Assembly: GCF_000282335.1 (NCBI RefSeq)
Contig: NZ_AKJM01000051.1
Location: 1 to 64,000 of the forward strand
Direction of reading: 5' to 3'
Source: Pseudomonas sp. GM48
GTDB lineage: Bacteria > Pseudomonadota > Gammaproteobacteria > Pseudomonadales > Pseudomonadaceae
Length of the DNA: 64,000 nucleotides
The notes under the pieces were generated by a model, which saw only the letters and a list, made by a program, of their open reading frames with translations, did not search any database and was not told where the DNA came from. The translations under genes were made by a program, and so were the position numbers. Positions 1 to 9,404 of this stretch are shown piece after piece (the stretch's first letter is position 1; the number at the start of each line of letters is the position of its first letter).

Positions 1-23
1 TCAGAGAGATCGTGCAAGCCGGA

Positions 24-69
24 TTTACGACTGCTGCGCAGCCGGACGCCGCCTTCGGCAGCTGCTACA
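24..69. repeat. REP-type palindromic repeat
   Basis: An imperfect palindrome runs from TTTACGACTGCTGCGCAGCC to GCAGCTGCTACA with an internal CCTTCGG core. It resembles the extragenic REP elements common in fluorescent Pseudomonas. Shorter pieces of the same type recur near 9368 and 61984. Nothing coding is seen in bases 1-159. Confidence 0.6.
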
Positions 70-159
70 AGGAAGGCGTAGCCTCTGGGCCCTTTTTCGT
101 TCTGCCCACTACCCTACCCAGCCATCGACCGGCGGGCAATGTTCAGCGGTAATCTTCCT

Positions 160-2190
160 TCAGATATCCAGCACCAACGGCTGCGCCCCCTGCGCCGGAA
201 TCGCACAGCAAATCAGTACGTGTCCGTCATCCGGCACCTCCGCTGGCGGCAGTGGGTAATGCACCTGACCGCTGACCAAGCGCGTCTTGCAGGTGCCGCA
301 GGAGCCACCGCGACAACTGAATTCCGGACGCAGGCCCCGGCTTTCCGCCAACTCCAGCAAGCTGCCGCCCTCCGGTTGCCAGCGCGCCTCCTTGGCCGAA
401 CGCTGGAACACCACGGGTACGGACGTGGTGGCGGCTGGCGGTTGCTCGATGACCACCGCATCGGGGTCCGGGCGCCGGCGCAATGTCGACGGGCCAAAGG
501 TTTCGGCGTGAATCCGCGAATCGCGAATGTCCAGCTCGCGCAAGCCGTCGTACAGCGCCTGGGTAAAACTTCCGGGGCCACAGACAACAAAATCCAGCTG
601 ATCGTAATCCTCGACCGTCAGCAGATCCTTGAGCAGCGCGACGTCGATCCGTCCACTGAGGTCGAAGTCCTCTCCTTGCACCGCCTCGGCTTCCGGTTGG
701 CTGAGCAAACGCACTACCCGCACCGCGTCACCGGCATCTTCGAGCAAGCGATCCAGTTCCCGGCGAAACGGCTGGTCGGCCAGCGTGCGCGAACTCTGGA
801 TAAACCACGTCGGGCGGATACGGCGAGTGCGCAATCCCTGGTAAACCACCTCGCGCAGCATCGACAACAGCGGCGTGATGCCCACCCCGGCCGCCAGCAA
901 CACCAGTGGCCGACGCTCATGGGGCGCTACGGTGAAGTGCCCTTGCGGCGCTCGCGCCTCCAACAGGTCGCCGACACGAATCTGCTCATGCAAATGCGTA
1001 GACACCCGCCCGTCACGCTTCACGCTGATGCGGAAAAAATCATCGGACGGAGCGCTCGATAAACTGTACGTGCGGATGTGTACATCACCGTCAATATTGA
1101 AGCGCAGGGGCAAATGCTGCCCGGCCTGAAACAGTGGCAACCCGGCTCCATCGGCAGGCTCCAGGTAAATCGAGCGAATGTTGTGGCTTTGCGCCTCAAT
1201 CCGCGCCACCCGCAACGGCCGCCATTGATCGCCCAAAGCCTTGGCCTGCAGACGTGCCTCGGCCTGCGCCCATGTACCGGTGAGCAAACTGGTGGGTGAA
1301 ACGCCGTCGAAACGCCAGCGCAACGCCAGTGCGGCGGGGCGGCGTACGACTTGCTCGACATCGATTGTCCACAGGCGCTCGGCCCCCTGGAACGCCTCGA
1401 CCTGAGGACCTTCCAGAAGGATTTCAGTACGCCCGCTGAGCTGCAGCAAATCCCCGGTATTGAAATCGATGAACAACAACCCGGCCCGGGGATTGAGCAG
1501 CAGGTTGCCCAAGGTGTTGAAATGCAGGTTGCCGGCGAAGTCCGGAATGGTCAGGCGATTGCCTTCCACGTGTACGAAACCGCTCTGACCGCCACGGTGA
1601 GAAACATCCACCGAGCGCTCGCCGTCGACATCCACATAACTGGCAACGAAGAACGTGTCCGCCCCGGCAATCATGGCTTTGGCCGCATCATCCAGCCCGC
1701 TGAAATGCTGGGCGACACGCGTCGAGGGGTCGGCCAGCGGCACCGAGTGAAACTGGCGCAACTGAATGTACTGCGGGCAATTGCCGAAGGACTGATCCAC
1801 CGTCACCGCGAAACCGCCCGTGGTCATGGCGCGGACATGCCCGTTGATGCGGTTGCGACGGCGGGTGTGCAACTCGATGCCCAACAGGCCGATGGCCGCG
1901 CCGTCGCTCAACTGCGCGGGATCATCAAAGGTCGGCAGGCTGCGAAATTGCAGCAGGCCAGGTTCTGGCGAGTGTGCGAAACCGGGCTGGCCTTCAAGGA
2001 TACTGGCCCAGGGATGACCGTCGGCATCCACCGCTCCGTACAGCATGAACGGCAATTGCTGATAAAACGTGCGGTGCTGATCCGGCATCTCGCTGCGAAT
2101 CACCTTACGACCGAAAATTTCCATTCGTTCGGCAACGCCTACATGCGCCTGCAATTGTTTCTCGCCGGCATGCCAGGGTGAACGGTCCAT
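160..2190 (-). CDS. Three-module PNPOx-like / ferredoxin-NADP reductase-like / [2Fe-2S] oxidoreductase
   Basis: A 676-residue fusion. Residues 40-290 form a pyridoxamine-phosphate-oxidase-like split barrel with a VDQSFGNCPQYI motif at 131-142. Residues 320-430 are an FAD-binding domain with RTYSLSS at 373-379. Residues 430-565 are an NAD(P)-binding domain with AAGVGITP at 433-440 and CGPG at 537. The C-terminus is a plant-type ferredoxin with Cys626, Cys631, Cys634 and a Cys pair at 661-662. The layout suggests electrons pass from NAD(P)H through FAD and the iron-sulfur cluster, with the N-terminal barrel possibly binding flavin or heme. The substrate is unknown. It lies 63 bp downstream of a glutathione S-transferase on the same strand, so both may answer to the adjacent LysR regulator in electrophile or redox stress; that is inference. 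Confidence 0.85.
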   Translation of the reverse strand: MDRSPWHAGEKQLQAHVGVAERMEIFGRKVIRSEMPDQHRTFYQQLPFMLYGAVDADGHPWASILEGQPGFAHSPEPGLLQFRSLPTFDDPAQLSDGAAIGLLGIELHTRRRNRINGHVRAMTTGGFAVTVDQSFGNCPQYIQLRQFHSVPLADPSTRVAQHFSGLDDAAKAMIAGADTFFVASYVDVDGERSVDVSHRGGQSGFVHVEGNRLTIPDFAGNLHFNTLGNLLLNPRAGLLFIDFNTGDLLQLSGRTEILLEGPQVEAFQGAERLWTIDVEQVVRRPAALALRWRFDGVSPTSLLTGTWAQAEARLQAKALGDQWRPLRVARIEAQSHNIRSIYLEPADGAGLPLFQAGQHLPLRFNIDGDVHIRTYSLSSAPSDDFFRISVKRDGRVSTHLHEQIRVGDLLEARAPQGHFTVAPHERRPLVLLAAGVGITPLLSMLREVVYQGLRTRRIRPTWFIQSSRTLADQPFRRELDRLLEDAGDAVRVVRLLSQPEAEAVQGEDFDLSGRIDVALLKDLLTVEDYDQLDFVVCGPGSFTQALYDGLRELDIRDSRIHAETFGPSTLRRRPDPDAVVIEQPPAATTSVPVVFQRSAKEARWQPEGGSLLELAESRGLRPEFSCRGGSCGTCKTRLVSGQVHYPLPPAEVPDDGHVLICCAIPAQGAQPLVLDI

Positions 2191-2224
2191 AGGGCTTCTC
2201 CCCTGCGCCAGTGGCGCAGAACGG

Positions 2225-2249
2225 GGCGGCCCGGCAACTCCGGGCCGCC
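2225..2249. other. Strong GC-rich hairpin between two genes
   Basis: A perfect 10-bp stem (GGCGGCCCGG / CCGGGCCGCC) with a 5-base loop lies between the glutathione S-transferase stop and the oxidoreductase start. There is no T-tract on the minus strand, so it is not a classical terminator. It may stabilise or process mRNA and set a ratio between the two genes. Confidence 0.5.
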
Positions 2250-2253
2250 AGCA

Positions 2254-2880
2254 TCAGGCAGTTTTTTGCAGACCGGCGACGGTGCGCGGCATGCCGACAA
2301 AACCCGGTAAGGCTTCGATGCGAGCCAGCCAGGCGCGAATATTGGTGTACTCGTCCAGCGACACGTTGCCCTCGGGCGCATGGGCGATGTAGCTGTAGGC
2401 CGCGACGTCGGCCACCGTCGGCTCGCTGCCAGCCAGATACGGCGTATTGGCCAGTTCGTGATCGATCACTTTGAGCACGGTGTGGGCGTAGGCAATCACT
2501 TCTTCAGCGTTGTAAGGCGCGCCAAACACGGTGATCAATCTAGCCCGGGCAGGGCCGAAGGCAATCGGACCGGCAGCCACCGATAACCAGCGCTGGACCT
2601 TGGCGGCCCCCACCGGATCCGTCGGCAGCCAGCGACCATTGCCGTACTTTTGCGCCAGATAAACCAGAATCGCGTTGGAATCGGCCAGCACCACGCCCTC
2701 GTCATCAATCACCGGCACCTGACCGAATGCATTGAGCGCCAGGAACGCCGGTTGCTTGTGTTCGCCCTTGGCGAGGTCAACGAAGATCAATTCGGTCGGC
2801 AATTTCAGCAGGGACAGCATCAACTCGACACGATGCGCGTGGCCGGAACGTGGGAAGTTGTAGAGTTTGATCGCTTGCAT
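2254..2880 (-). CDS. Glutathione S-transferase family protein
   Basis: A 208-residue cytosolic GST of usual length. The N-terminal thioredoxin-like domain starts [20 protein letters not shown], with a Ser in the position that usually activates glutathione, and carries a VPVIDDEG cis-proline segment followed by LADSNAIL, the glutathione gamma-glutamyl contact. The C-terminal half is the helical substrate domain with the N-capping motif [11 protein letters not shown]. The ATG at 2880 is chosen because GAGGT sits seven bases upstream. The gene is divergent from nothing directly but faces the LysR gene at 3008-3910 on the same strand. Its probable role is conjugation or reduction of an electrophile; the substrate is not predictable. 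Confidence 0.9.
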   Translation of the reverse strand: MQAIKLYNFPRSGHAHRVELMLSLLKLPTELIFVDLAKGEHKQPAFLALNAFGQVPVIDDEGVVLADSNAILVYLAQKYGNGRWLPTDPVGAAKVQRWLSVAAGPIAFGPARARLITVFGAPYNAEEVIAYAHTVLKVIDHELANTPYLAGSEPTVADVAAYSYIAHAPEGNVSLDEYTNIRAWLARIEALPGFVGMPRTVAGLQKTA

Positions 2881-3007
2881 GGTCGACACCTCGGGTCAGT
2901 GGTGCTGTTCAGGAGAGAGCAGCGCCGATGGGGCGTATCTTCCACCCACAACCAAAACAACAGAATCACCAGCAAACGCAATCCATTATTTCAGAGGATG
3001 AAATAAC

Positions 3008-3910
3008 TCAATGATTGAGCGCCGGATGCTCGCGCAGTGTCTTTACCGCGAAATCCACAAAACTGCGCACCCGGGCCGGCGCTTTGCGTCCACCCTGATA
3101 GAGCACATGGATAGGCAATGGCGGCAGCTCGAAGTCGGCCAGAATGATTTCCAGCTCCCCGGCGGCCACCTTGCTCGCGACTTGATATGACAGTACCCGC
3201 GTGAATCCCAACCCCAAACTGGCTGCCGTGATGGCCGCCTGATTCGCCGTCACCACCAGTCGCGGCTCAGCCCGCACACTCAAGGTTTCGCCGTCTTCAA
3301 TGAATGGCCAACTCCTGAGTTGGCCAATGGCCGATGTCGCAATAATCGACGCCTGGGCCAGCTCCTGTGGATGCCTGGGCCGACCATGGCTGGCCAGAAA
3401 CTGTGGCGAAGCGCAGATCACCCGCCGCACCTCGCCCACGCGGATCGCATGCTGATTGCTGTCAGGGAGTTCGCCGATGCGGATGGCCACATCAATGCCC
3501 TCCTCGACCACGCTCACCACCCGATCCACCAGCATCGCGTTGATGCAGACCTCGGGGAATTGCGTCAGGTAGCTCACCATCAACGGCGTGACAAACAGCT
3601 CTCCAAACAAAACCGGTGCGGTGATGGTCAGTTGCCCACGAGGATGGATATGGCTGCCTGCTGCCGAATCCTCCGCTTCCTGCACCTCGGCGAGAATTCT
3701 CCGACAGTCCTCCAGATATCGCTGACCGGCCTCACTCAAATGCACACTGCGCGTTGTACGTGTGAGCAGTTGCGTGCCAATACGCTTCTCCAGCGCCGCC
3801 ACCGCTCGGGTGACGCTGGCCGCCGACAGGCCCAAACGCCGCGCCGCCGCCGAAAAACCCTGTTCCTGGGCGACGGCAGCGAAGACCTGCATTTCCTGGA
3901 AGCGGTCCAT
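3008..3910 (-). CDS. LysR-family transcriptional regulator
   Basis: A 300-residue LTTR. The N-terminal winged helix-turn-helix covers residues 1-60 (MDRFQEMQVFAAVAQ..., GLSAASVTRAVAALEKRIG, then LLTRTTRSVHLSEAG). It is followed by a periplasmic-binding-protein-like effector domain. It belongs to the AaeR/DsdC-like group that often has a downstream GST or oxidoreductase target. The start at 3910 is chosen because AAGGAGG lies eight bases upstream; the in-frame ATG at 3916 would be too close to it. The gene is followed on the same strand by the GST and the flavo-iron-sulfur protein, which are its likely targets (inference). The effector is unknown. Confidence 0.92.
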   Translation of the reverse strand: MDRFQEMQVFAAVAQEQGFSAAARRLGLSAASVTRAVAALEKRIGTQLLTRTTRSVHLSEAGQRYLEDCRRILAEVQEAEDSAAGSHIHPRGQLTITAPVLFGELFVTPLMVSYLTQFPEVCINAMLVDRVVSVVEEGIDVAIRIGELPDSNQHAIRVGEVRRVICASPQFLASHGRPRHPQELAQASIIATSAIGQLRSWPFIEDGETLSVRAEPRLVVTANQAAITAASLGLGFTRVLSYQVASKVAAGELEIILADFELPPLPIHVLYQGGRKAPARVRSFVDFAVKTLREHPALNH

Positions 3911-4505
3911 GGACATGTCCTCCTTTCGAATCAATAAAGTCGCAACCGCTGACCGGGATTTGTTGCGCAGGCGGTCAATAACATAATGGGGTACACGACC
4001 ATCAAGTAAATCAATGGGCTACTGAACTCTAGCGTCTACTCCGTGAAAACAATGTGAGTCTCAAACCCACGGACACTCGAACAAACGCACCGGGAATTAT
4101 TGATAATTATTGAGGATTATTATCTTGCGACGGGTACAACTGTTCGCAATTATCCGGACCCGCCAGCTGCAACGGCTAATACCTGACAGGAAAAACCAGC
4201 CATTGGCACTGCGTCAAACCAATCTCCAGGTAAAGGCTCATCAGCGGGCACCATCAACTGCAGCGCGATTCCGGTCTGCCTGAACAGGCGGAATACACGA
4301 CTGCTCCTATACTACAAGCCACCCTGTTACCTATTGAGTTTTTGGTAGGCACCCCGTTGAAATTTTCTCTACCCGGTGTAAGGCGTTATGGGTTGTTAAC
4401 GCTTGGACGGCTGTCCGTCGATCTTGCTTCAAGGGTTCACTTAGTAGGGAAAAGTTGAACTTCATATGGCTGGCTAATCTGTGTGACACAGCAAGGAGTT
4501 CGAAA
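3911..4505. promoter_or_regulatory. Intergenic region between the LysR gene and the efflux operon, with a 23-bp AT palindrome
   Basis: About 595 bases with no supportable gene. It holds the divergent promoters of the LysR gene and the efflux operon. At 4102-4124 an imperfect palindrome pairs GATAATTAT with ATTATTATC (8 of 9 positions) in an AT-rich setting. It loosely resembles an iron-regulator box, but the match is not good enough to name it. The rest shows no repeat or RNA that I recognise. Confidence 0.35.
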
Positions 4506-5663
4506 ATGTTACGCACAAACATTTCTGCTAGAGCACTGTCCGGTGGTTTGCTCGATGTACTGATTCGCGCCGGGCTCATTACGGTGCTGGTACTGTTCTG
4601 CTTCCAGATCTTTCACCCCTTCCTCAACCTCATGCTCTGGGCACTGATTCTGGCCATCACCCTGTATCCACTGCATGCGCTCATCAAGCGCAAGCTGGTC
4701 AACAAGGACGGTCATGCCGCGACCCTGATCGTGGTGGTCGCCCTGGCCTTGCTGATGGTACCGATCTACCTGCTGGGCACCTCGATCAGTGAGTCGATCC
4801 AGGGCACCCTGGCAATCCTCAAGTCCGATTCGCTGCAGATCCCGCTACCCAGCGAAAAAATCGCCTCCCTGCCGCTTATTGGCCAGCCGCTCTACGACTA
4901 CTGGATGCAGGCCGCCACCAACATGAGCAGTGTGTTCATGAAGCTGATGCCCTATATCAAGTCCATCGGCCTGACCTTGTTGGGCAAAATGGCTGACGTT
5001 GGTGTGGGTTTTCTGTTGTTCATCGGCGCCCTGATCATTGCCGGCGTATTCATGGCCTATGGCGAAAACGGCGAAAGAAGCGCCCTGGCCATCACCTCGC
5101 GCCTTTCCGGACCAGAGCGTGGCCCACGCATTACCGAGCTCTGCACGGCAACCATCCGCGCAGTCGCCCAGGGCGTGGTGGGCATCGCGTTCATTCAGAT
5201 GTTGCTGGTAGGCGTGGGCTTCGTGCTCATGGGCGTCCCCGGTGCCGGGCTGCTGGCGATGGTTGCGCTGTTGATGGGGATCATGCAATTACCGGTGCTG
5301 CTGGTGACCCTTCCGGTGATCGCTTATGTCTTCGCCACCGATGGCACCACCCTGGGAACCATCGTGTTTGGCATCTACAGCCTGATTGCCGGGATGGCCG
5401 ACAACGTCCTCAAGCCATTGATGCTGGGTCGTGGCGTCGATGTCCCGATGCCGGTGATTCTGATTGGCGCCCTGGGCGGCATGGTGAGCGGCGGCTTCAT
5501 CGGTTTGTTCATCGGGCCGGTAGCGTTGGCGGTGGGTTACCAACTGTTCTGGCAATGGGTCCAGGACCAACCGTCGGCCGAGGGACTGAACGAGACGCCT
5601 CAGATCGACGCGGTGAACGAGACTCCGAAAATCGAGGCAATGAACGATCAGCGTCCCCTCTGA
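4506..5663 (+). CDS. AI-2E family (PerM-type) transporter
   Basis: A 385-residue inner-membrane protein with about seven to eight hydrophobic segments. It has the double N-terminal helix pair, the central soluble segment and the family's glycine-rich C-terminal pore region (MADNVLKPLMLGRGVDVPMP, then GALGGMVSGGFIGLFIGPV). The family moves small signals or ions, and substrates are known for few members. ATG 4506 is chosen for the AAGGAG seven bases upstream. The C-terminus has a duplicated short segment (LNETPQIDA / VNETPKIEA) that looks like a recent tandem repeat. It leads an operon with an outer-membrane factor, adaptor and FUSC-like protein, so it probably works with that exporter. Confidence 0.88.
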   Translation: MLRTNISARALSGGLLDVLIRAGLITVLVLFCFQIFHPFLNLMLWALILAITLYPLHALIKRKLVNKDGHAATLIVVVALALLMVPIYLLGTSISESIQGTLAILKSDSLQIPLPSEKIASLPLIGQPLYDYWMQAATNMSSVFMKLMPYIKSIGLTLLGKMADVGVGFLLFIGALIIAGVFMAYGENGERSALAITSRLSGPERGPRITELCTATIRAVAQGVVGIAFIQMLLVGVGFVLMGVPGAGLLAMVALLMGIMQLPVLLVTLPVIAYVFATDGTTLGTIVFGIYSLIAGMADNVLKPLMLGRGVDVPMPVILIGALGGMVSGGFIGLFIGPVALAVGYQLFWQWVQDQPSAEGLNETPQIDAVNETPKIEAMNDQRPL

Positions 5664-5677
5664 GGAGTTTGCGCTTG

Positions 5678-7189
5678 ATGCCATGCCCTGCTCGCATCAG
5701 CCGGCTGCTGCTCTGCGGCACCGTCGTTCTGGGTGGCTGCGTGCAACTGGGCCCGGATTTCCAGTCACCGGCCCAGCCCTGGGTCGAACACTGGAACAGC
5801 CCGGCCCTGGAAATCGCCGGGCAAAAACGGCCGCAACCGGACAGTCGCCAATGGTGGCGCGTGTTCGACGACCCGGTGCTGGACCACTTGATCGCCGAAG
5901 CCGATGCCCACAACGCCGACCTGCAGGTCGCAGGCCTGCGGGTCATGGAATCCCGCGCGCAATTGGGCATCGCCCTGAGTGGACGCTACCCGCAATTGCA
6001 GCAGGCCAGCGCCGACAGCCTCTACCTGAACCGTCGACAATCGGGCGGCGCCAACCCCCAGGACACGCATTTCTGGCAATACAGCGCCGGTTTCGATATT
6101 GGTTGGGAGCTGGATTTCTGGGGGCGTTTCAGCCGTGCCATCGAATCAGCCGACGCATCCTGGTTTGCTGCCCAGGCCAACTATGAAAATGCCCTGGTGC
6201 TGTTGCACGCGCAACTGGCGCAAACCTACTACGCCTTGCGTACCGCCGAGGCGCGCCTGCACATCGCCCGCAGTAACGCCGCATTGCAAAAACGCAGCTA
6301 CGAGATCACCGAGCGCCTGTTCAAAAGCGGAGCCGAAGCCGAACTCGATCTGCAACAAGCCAAGACCCAGTACCTGGGCACCCTCAGTACCATCCCTGAT
6401 TTCGAAAGCCAGGTGGCGAGCTTGCGCAATGCGTTGTCCACCCTGATCGGCCAGCCTCCCGGCACGATCCCTGATCTTGATCGCTACACCGGGGTGGTGC
6501 CTCTGCTCGATACCGCGGTCTTGCAGGATGTGCCTGCCAACCTGTTGGTGCGGCGCCCCGATGTTCGCGCTGCCGAGCTGCAAGTGGCGGCGCAGTCGGC
6601 ATTGATCGGCGTGGCCGAGACCGACCTGTACCCCTCCATCAGTCTGCTGGGCAGCATCGTCTGGTCCGCCAGCTCGCTCAATGGTGCATCCAATACCCTC
6701 GACCTGGTGGCCGGCCCCAGTATGCGCTGGGACATCTTCGACCATGGTCGGATCACCAACAACGTCCGCGTGCAGGATGCCCGCTTGCAGCAATTGATCG
6801 TTATCTACCAGGACAGCGTGCGCCAGGCTGCACGCGAGGCCGACGATGCCGCGACCGGCTTGATCAAGGCGTTGGAGCGCGACCAAATCCTCAGCGATGC
6901 GTCGGTGGCCGCCGAACGTTCGGTGACCCTGGCCAATGCCCAATACCGCGAAGGCTATTCGGATTTCCAGCGCGTGCTGGATGCCCAGCGCGCCCTGTTC
7001 GCCCAGCAAGACATCTACCTGGTCAACCGTGGCACCGCCGTCAACAGCCTGATCGCTCTGTACAAGGCCCTGGGCGGTGGCTGGTACAGCGACCGGCCGA
7101 TGATCGACCCCGCCACCCGCCAACAGATGCAACAACGGACCGATTGGGGCGATCTGCTCGACGAACCGAAGGAAAGTGCCCATGACTGA
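5678..7189 (+). CDS. NodT-family outer-membrane efflux lipoprotein
   Basis: A 503-residue outer-membrane factor of the OprM/NodT type. The N-terminus is a lipoprotein signal peptide (LLLCGTVVLGGC, lipobox L-G-G-C). It is followed by PDFQSP and two tandem OEP repeats whose coiled coils form the periplasmic tunnel, with the family signature RRPDVRAAE near the middle. ATG 5678 is chosen with AGGAG ten bases upstream, 14 bases after the AI-2E gene stop. It overlaps the next gene by eight bases, which indicates translational coupling. It would provide the exit duct for the adaptor and inner-membrane protein encoded downstream. Confidence 0.93.
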   Translation: MPCPARISRLLLCGTVVLGGCVQLGPDFQSPAQPWVEHWNSPALEIAGQKRPQPDSRQWWRVFDDPVLDHLIAEADAHNADLQVAGLRVMESRAQLGIALSGRYPQLQQASADSLYLNRRQSGGANPQDTHFWQYSAGFDIGWELDFWGRFSRAIESADASWFAAQANYENALVLLHAQLAQTYYALRTAEARLHIARSNAALQKRSYEITERLFKSGAEAELDLQQAKTQYLGTLSTIPDFESQVASLRNALSTLIGQPPGTIPDLDRYTGVVPLLDTAVLQDVPANLLVRRPDVRAAELQVAAQSALIGVAETDLYPSISLLGSIVWSASSLNGASNTLDLVAGPSMRWDIFDHGRITNNVRVQDARLQQLIVIYQDSVRQAAREADDAATGLIKALERDQILSDASVAAERSVTLANAQYREGYSDFQRVLDAQRALFAQQDIYLVNRGTAVNSLIALYKALGGGWYSDRPMIDPATRQQMQQRTDWGDLLDEPKESAHD

Positions 7190-8300
7190 CAGCCCACAAC
7201 CGGCCGCCGAGAACACCTCGGCACCCGCCGCCGACCCGGCCAAAAAAGCGATCAACTGGGTGGTGCTGTTGATCATCCTGAGCCTGGTCTGGTACCTGCT
7301 GGCCGACCGCTACACACCCTACACGCAACAGGCGCGAGTGCAGGCCTTCGTGGTGCCGGTGGCGGCCGAGGTATCCGGCCGGGTGACCCAGGTGCACGTA
7401 CGCAATAACCAGGACGTCAAGGCCGGCGAATTGCTGTTTGAAGTCAATCCGGAGCAGTACCAGATTGCCGTCGATCGCGCCCGCGCCGACCTTGAGTCGA
7501 CCCGTCGCCAGGTGGGCGCCAACACCGCCGGCGTCGACTCCAAGCAAGCATCCCTGCGCGCATCCCAAGCCAACGAGCTCAAGGCACGCCAGGACATCCA
7601 GCGCCTTGAACGTCTGTACCGCGAAGACCCGGGCACCATCTCGCTGCGCCGCCTGGAGATTTCCCGCGCCACCCTCGAAGAGTCCATCAGCCAGGTCGCT
7701 GCAGCCAAGGCCGAAGTGCAACGGGCACGGGAACAACAGGGCGGTAACGAATCAGAAAACGCCCAGTTGCTCAGCGCCGCCAGCAACCTTGAAAAAGCCG
7801 AGCTGGATTTGAGCAACACGAAGGTCCACGCGCGCTCGGCCGGCCTGATCACCGATTTGCGCACCGATGTCGGCCAGTTCGCCGCCGCCGGTGCTCCGGT
7901 GATGACCCTGATCGCCATCCACGATGTCTGGATCAGCGCCGACATGACCGAAAACAACCTGGGAAGCGTCCAGCCCGGGACGCCGGTTTCCATCGTCCTC
8001 GATGCCCTGCCGGGGAGAATCTTCAAAGGCCATGTGCGCAGCGTCGGCTATGGCGTTGATGTCGGCCAGACCACCCAGCCGGGGAGCCTGCCGAAAGTGG
8101 AGAACAGCCGCGATTGGCTGCGCCCTGCCCAGCGATTTCCGGTCATTATCGAATTCGAGCCCGGTGAGTTGACCAGCCCGCAAGGCATCCGGGCCGGCGG
8201 GCAGGCCGAAGTCATGGCGTTCCCGGGTGAAGGTAATCCGCTGAATGTTCTCGGTCGCCTGTTCCTGCGCCTGATGAGCTGGATGTCCTATGCGTATTGA
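7182..8300 (+). CDS. HlyD/EmrA-family periplasmic adaptor
   Basis: A 372-residue membrane-fusion protein. A short cytosolic tail is followed by one transmembrane helix (residues about 22-42). A biotinyl-lipoyl half-motif (VSGRVTQVHVRNNQDVKAG), a long alpha-helical coiled coil, the second lipoyl half and a beta-barrel (PGTPVSIVLDALPG) come next. It bridges the inner-membrane component to the outer-membrane factor. ATG 7182 is preferred over GTG 7176 because AAGGA is eight bases upstream. It overlaps the upstream gene by 8 bases and the downstream FUSC-like gene by 11, so the operon is strongly coupled. Confidence 0.93.
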   Translation: MTDSPQPAAENTSAPAADPAKKAINWVVLLIILSLVWYLLADRYTPYTQQARVQAFVVPVAAEVSGRVTQVHVRNNQDVKAGELLFEVNPEQYQIAVDRARADLESTRRQVGANTAGVDSKQASLRASQANELKARQDIQRLERLYREDPGTISLRRLEISRATLEESISQVAAAKAEVQRAREQQGGNESENAQLLSAASNLEKAELDLSNTKVHARSAGLITDLRTDVGQFAAAGAPVMTLIAIHDVWISADMTENNLGSVQPGTPVSIVLDALPGRIFKGHVRSVGYGVDVGQTTQPGSLPKVENSRDWLRPAQRFPVIIEFEPGELTSPQGIRAGGQAEVMAFPGEGNPLNVLGRLFLRLMSWMSYAY

Positions 8301-9315
8301 GCGCCCGGCCCGGGTTCAGCGCGCCCTGCGCCTGAGCTTCGGCACGGCGCTGTGCCTGGCGGCGAGCTTTGGTCTAGCCCTGCCCATCCCGTTCCTCGCG
8401 CCGATGCTGGCGCTGATGATGCTGGCGGCGATGAACCGACCGTTGCCGTTCAAGGCCAGCCTGGGTCTGATCCTGATCCTGATGTTGACCACCGGGACCG
8501 GCCTGCTGCTCATTCCCCTGCTGCGCTACTACCCGTTCAGTGGCGTGTTGCTGGTCGGACTGTGTCTGTTTCTGGCCTTCGGTTATGGTCTGCGCGGCGG
8601 CAACCCGCTGGTGGCGACATTCCTGGTGGTGGGCCTGACCTTGATCAGTTCCGCCGGAACCGCTGAATTCGCCCTGGCGCTCGAGGTGATCGTGGCCCTG
8701 GTCAAGGGACTGTTCCTGGCCGTCACCACGCTGACCATCAGCCATTGGCTGTTTCCCGACCCCGCCAGCGCCCCACCGGCCAAGCCCGGCCCGAACCTTA
8801 CGCCCACCGAAAGCAGCTGGCTGGCGCTACGAGCCACGCTGGTGGTGCTGCCGACGTTCCTGCTGGCCATGATCGACCCGGCCAGCTACCTGCCGATCAT
8901 CATGAAAGCCGTCAGCCTCGGCCAACAGAGCTGCGCAACCAGCGCCCGCAGCGCCGGCCAGGAATTGCTCGGCTCGACCCTGCTCGGCGGCCTGATGGCG
9001 ATCCTTTTCTGGTGCGCGCTGAGCCTGTTCGTCAACCTGTGGATGTTCTTTCTGTGGATGCTGCTGTTCGGCTTGCTGGTGGCCAGAAAACTCTACGGCC
9101 TGGCCATGACCCGACAACCACCGAGTTTCTGGCTCAACAGCCTGGCGACCCTGATCATTCTGCTCGGCCAATCGGTGCAGGACAGTGCCGCGGGCAAGGA
9201 CGTCTACACCGCCTTCGCCATACGCATGGGCCTGTTCATTCTGGTGACTTTGTATGCTTGTGCGATGGTGTATTTGCTCGACACGCGGCGGCAACGTCGA
9301 ATGACGTCCACCTAG
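8290..9315 (+). CDS. FUSC/DUF2955-type inner-membrane efflux protein
   Basis: A 341-residue very hydrophobic protein with about nine or ten membrane segments in two bundles, resembling the DUF2955/FUSC proteins (AaeB-like) that pair with HlyD adaptors to export aromatic acids and similar compounds. The start at 8290 overlaps the adaptor gene. It lacks the long cytosolic domain of full-length AaeB (about 650 residues), which fits the shorter DUF2955 class. The AI-2E-type permease at the head of this operon may supply a second membrane component. The substrate is not shown; weak-acid or aromatic export is an inference from related systems. Confidence 0.85.
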   Translation: MRIERPARVQRALRLSFGTALCLAASFGLALPIPFLAPMLALMMLAAMNRPLPFKASLGLILILMLTTGTGLLLIPLLRYYPFSGVLLVGLCLFLAFGYGLRGGNPLVATFLVVGLTLISSAGTAEFALALEVIVALVKGLFLAVTTLTISHWLFPDPASAPPAKPGPNLTPTESSWLALRATLVVLPTFLLAMIDPASYLPIIMKAVSLGQQSCATSARSAGQELLGSTLLGGLMAILFWCALSLFVNLWMFFLWMLLFGLLVARKLYGLAMTRQPPSFWLNSLATLIILLGQSVQDSAAGKDVYTAFAIRMGLFILVTLYACAMVYLLDTRRQRRMTST

Positions 9316-9367
9316 AAACAGCCCCCCCTGAGAAGGTAATGCCAGCCAGTTAAGCGGTCATGCGATC

Positions 9368-9404
9368 TGTAGCAGCTGCCGAGCCCGCAATGCAGCGCTC
9401 CGCT
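9368..9404. repeat. Degenerate REP half-element
   Basis: TGTAGCAGCTGCCGAGC followed by a short GC-rich arm matches one half of the REP at the window start. It lies between two convergent genes. The rest of 9316-9570 shows no gene or clear terminator. Confidence 0.45.

Noticed and set aside
4102..4124. Fur box
   Set aside because: The palindrome differs from the GATAATGATAATCATTATC consensus in spacing and centre; kept only as an unnamed palindrome.
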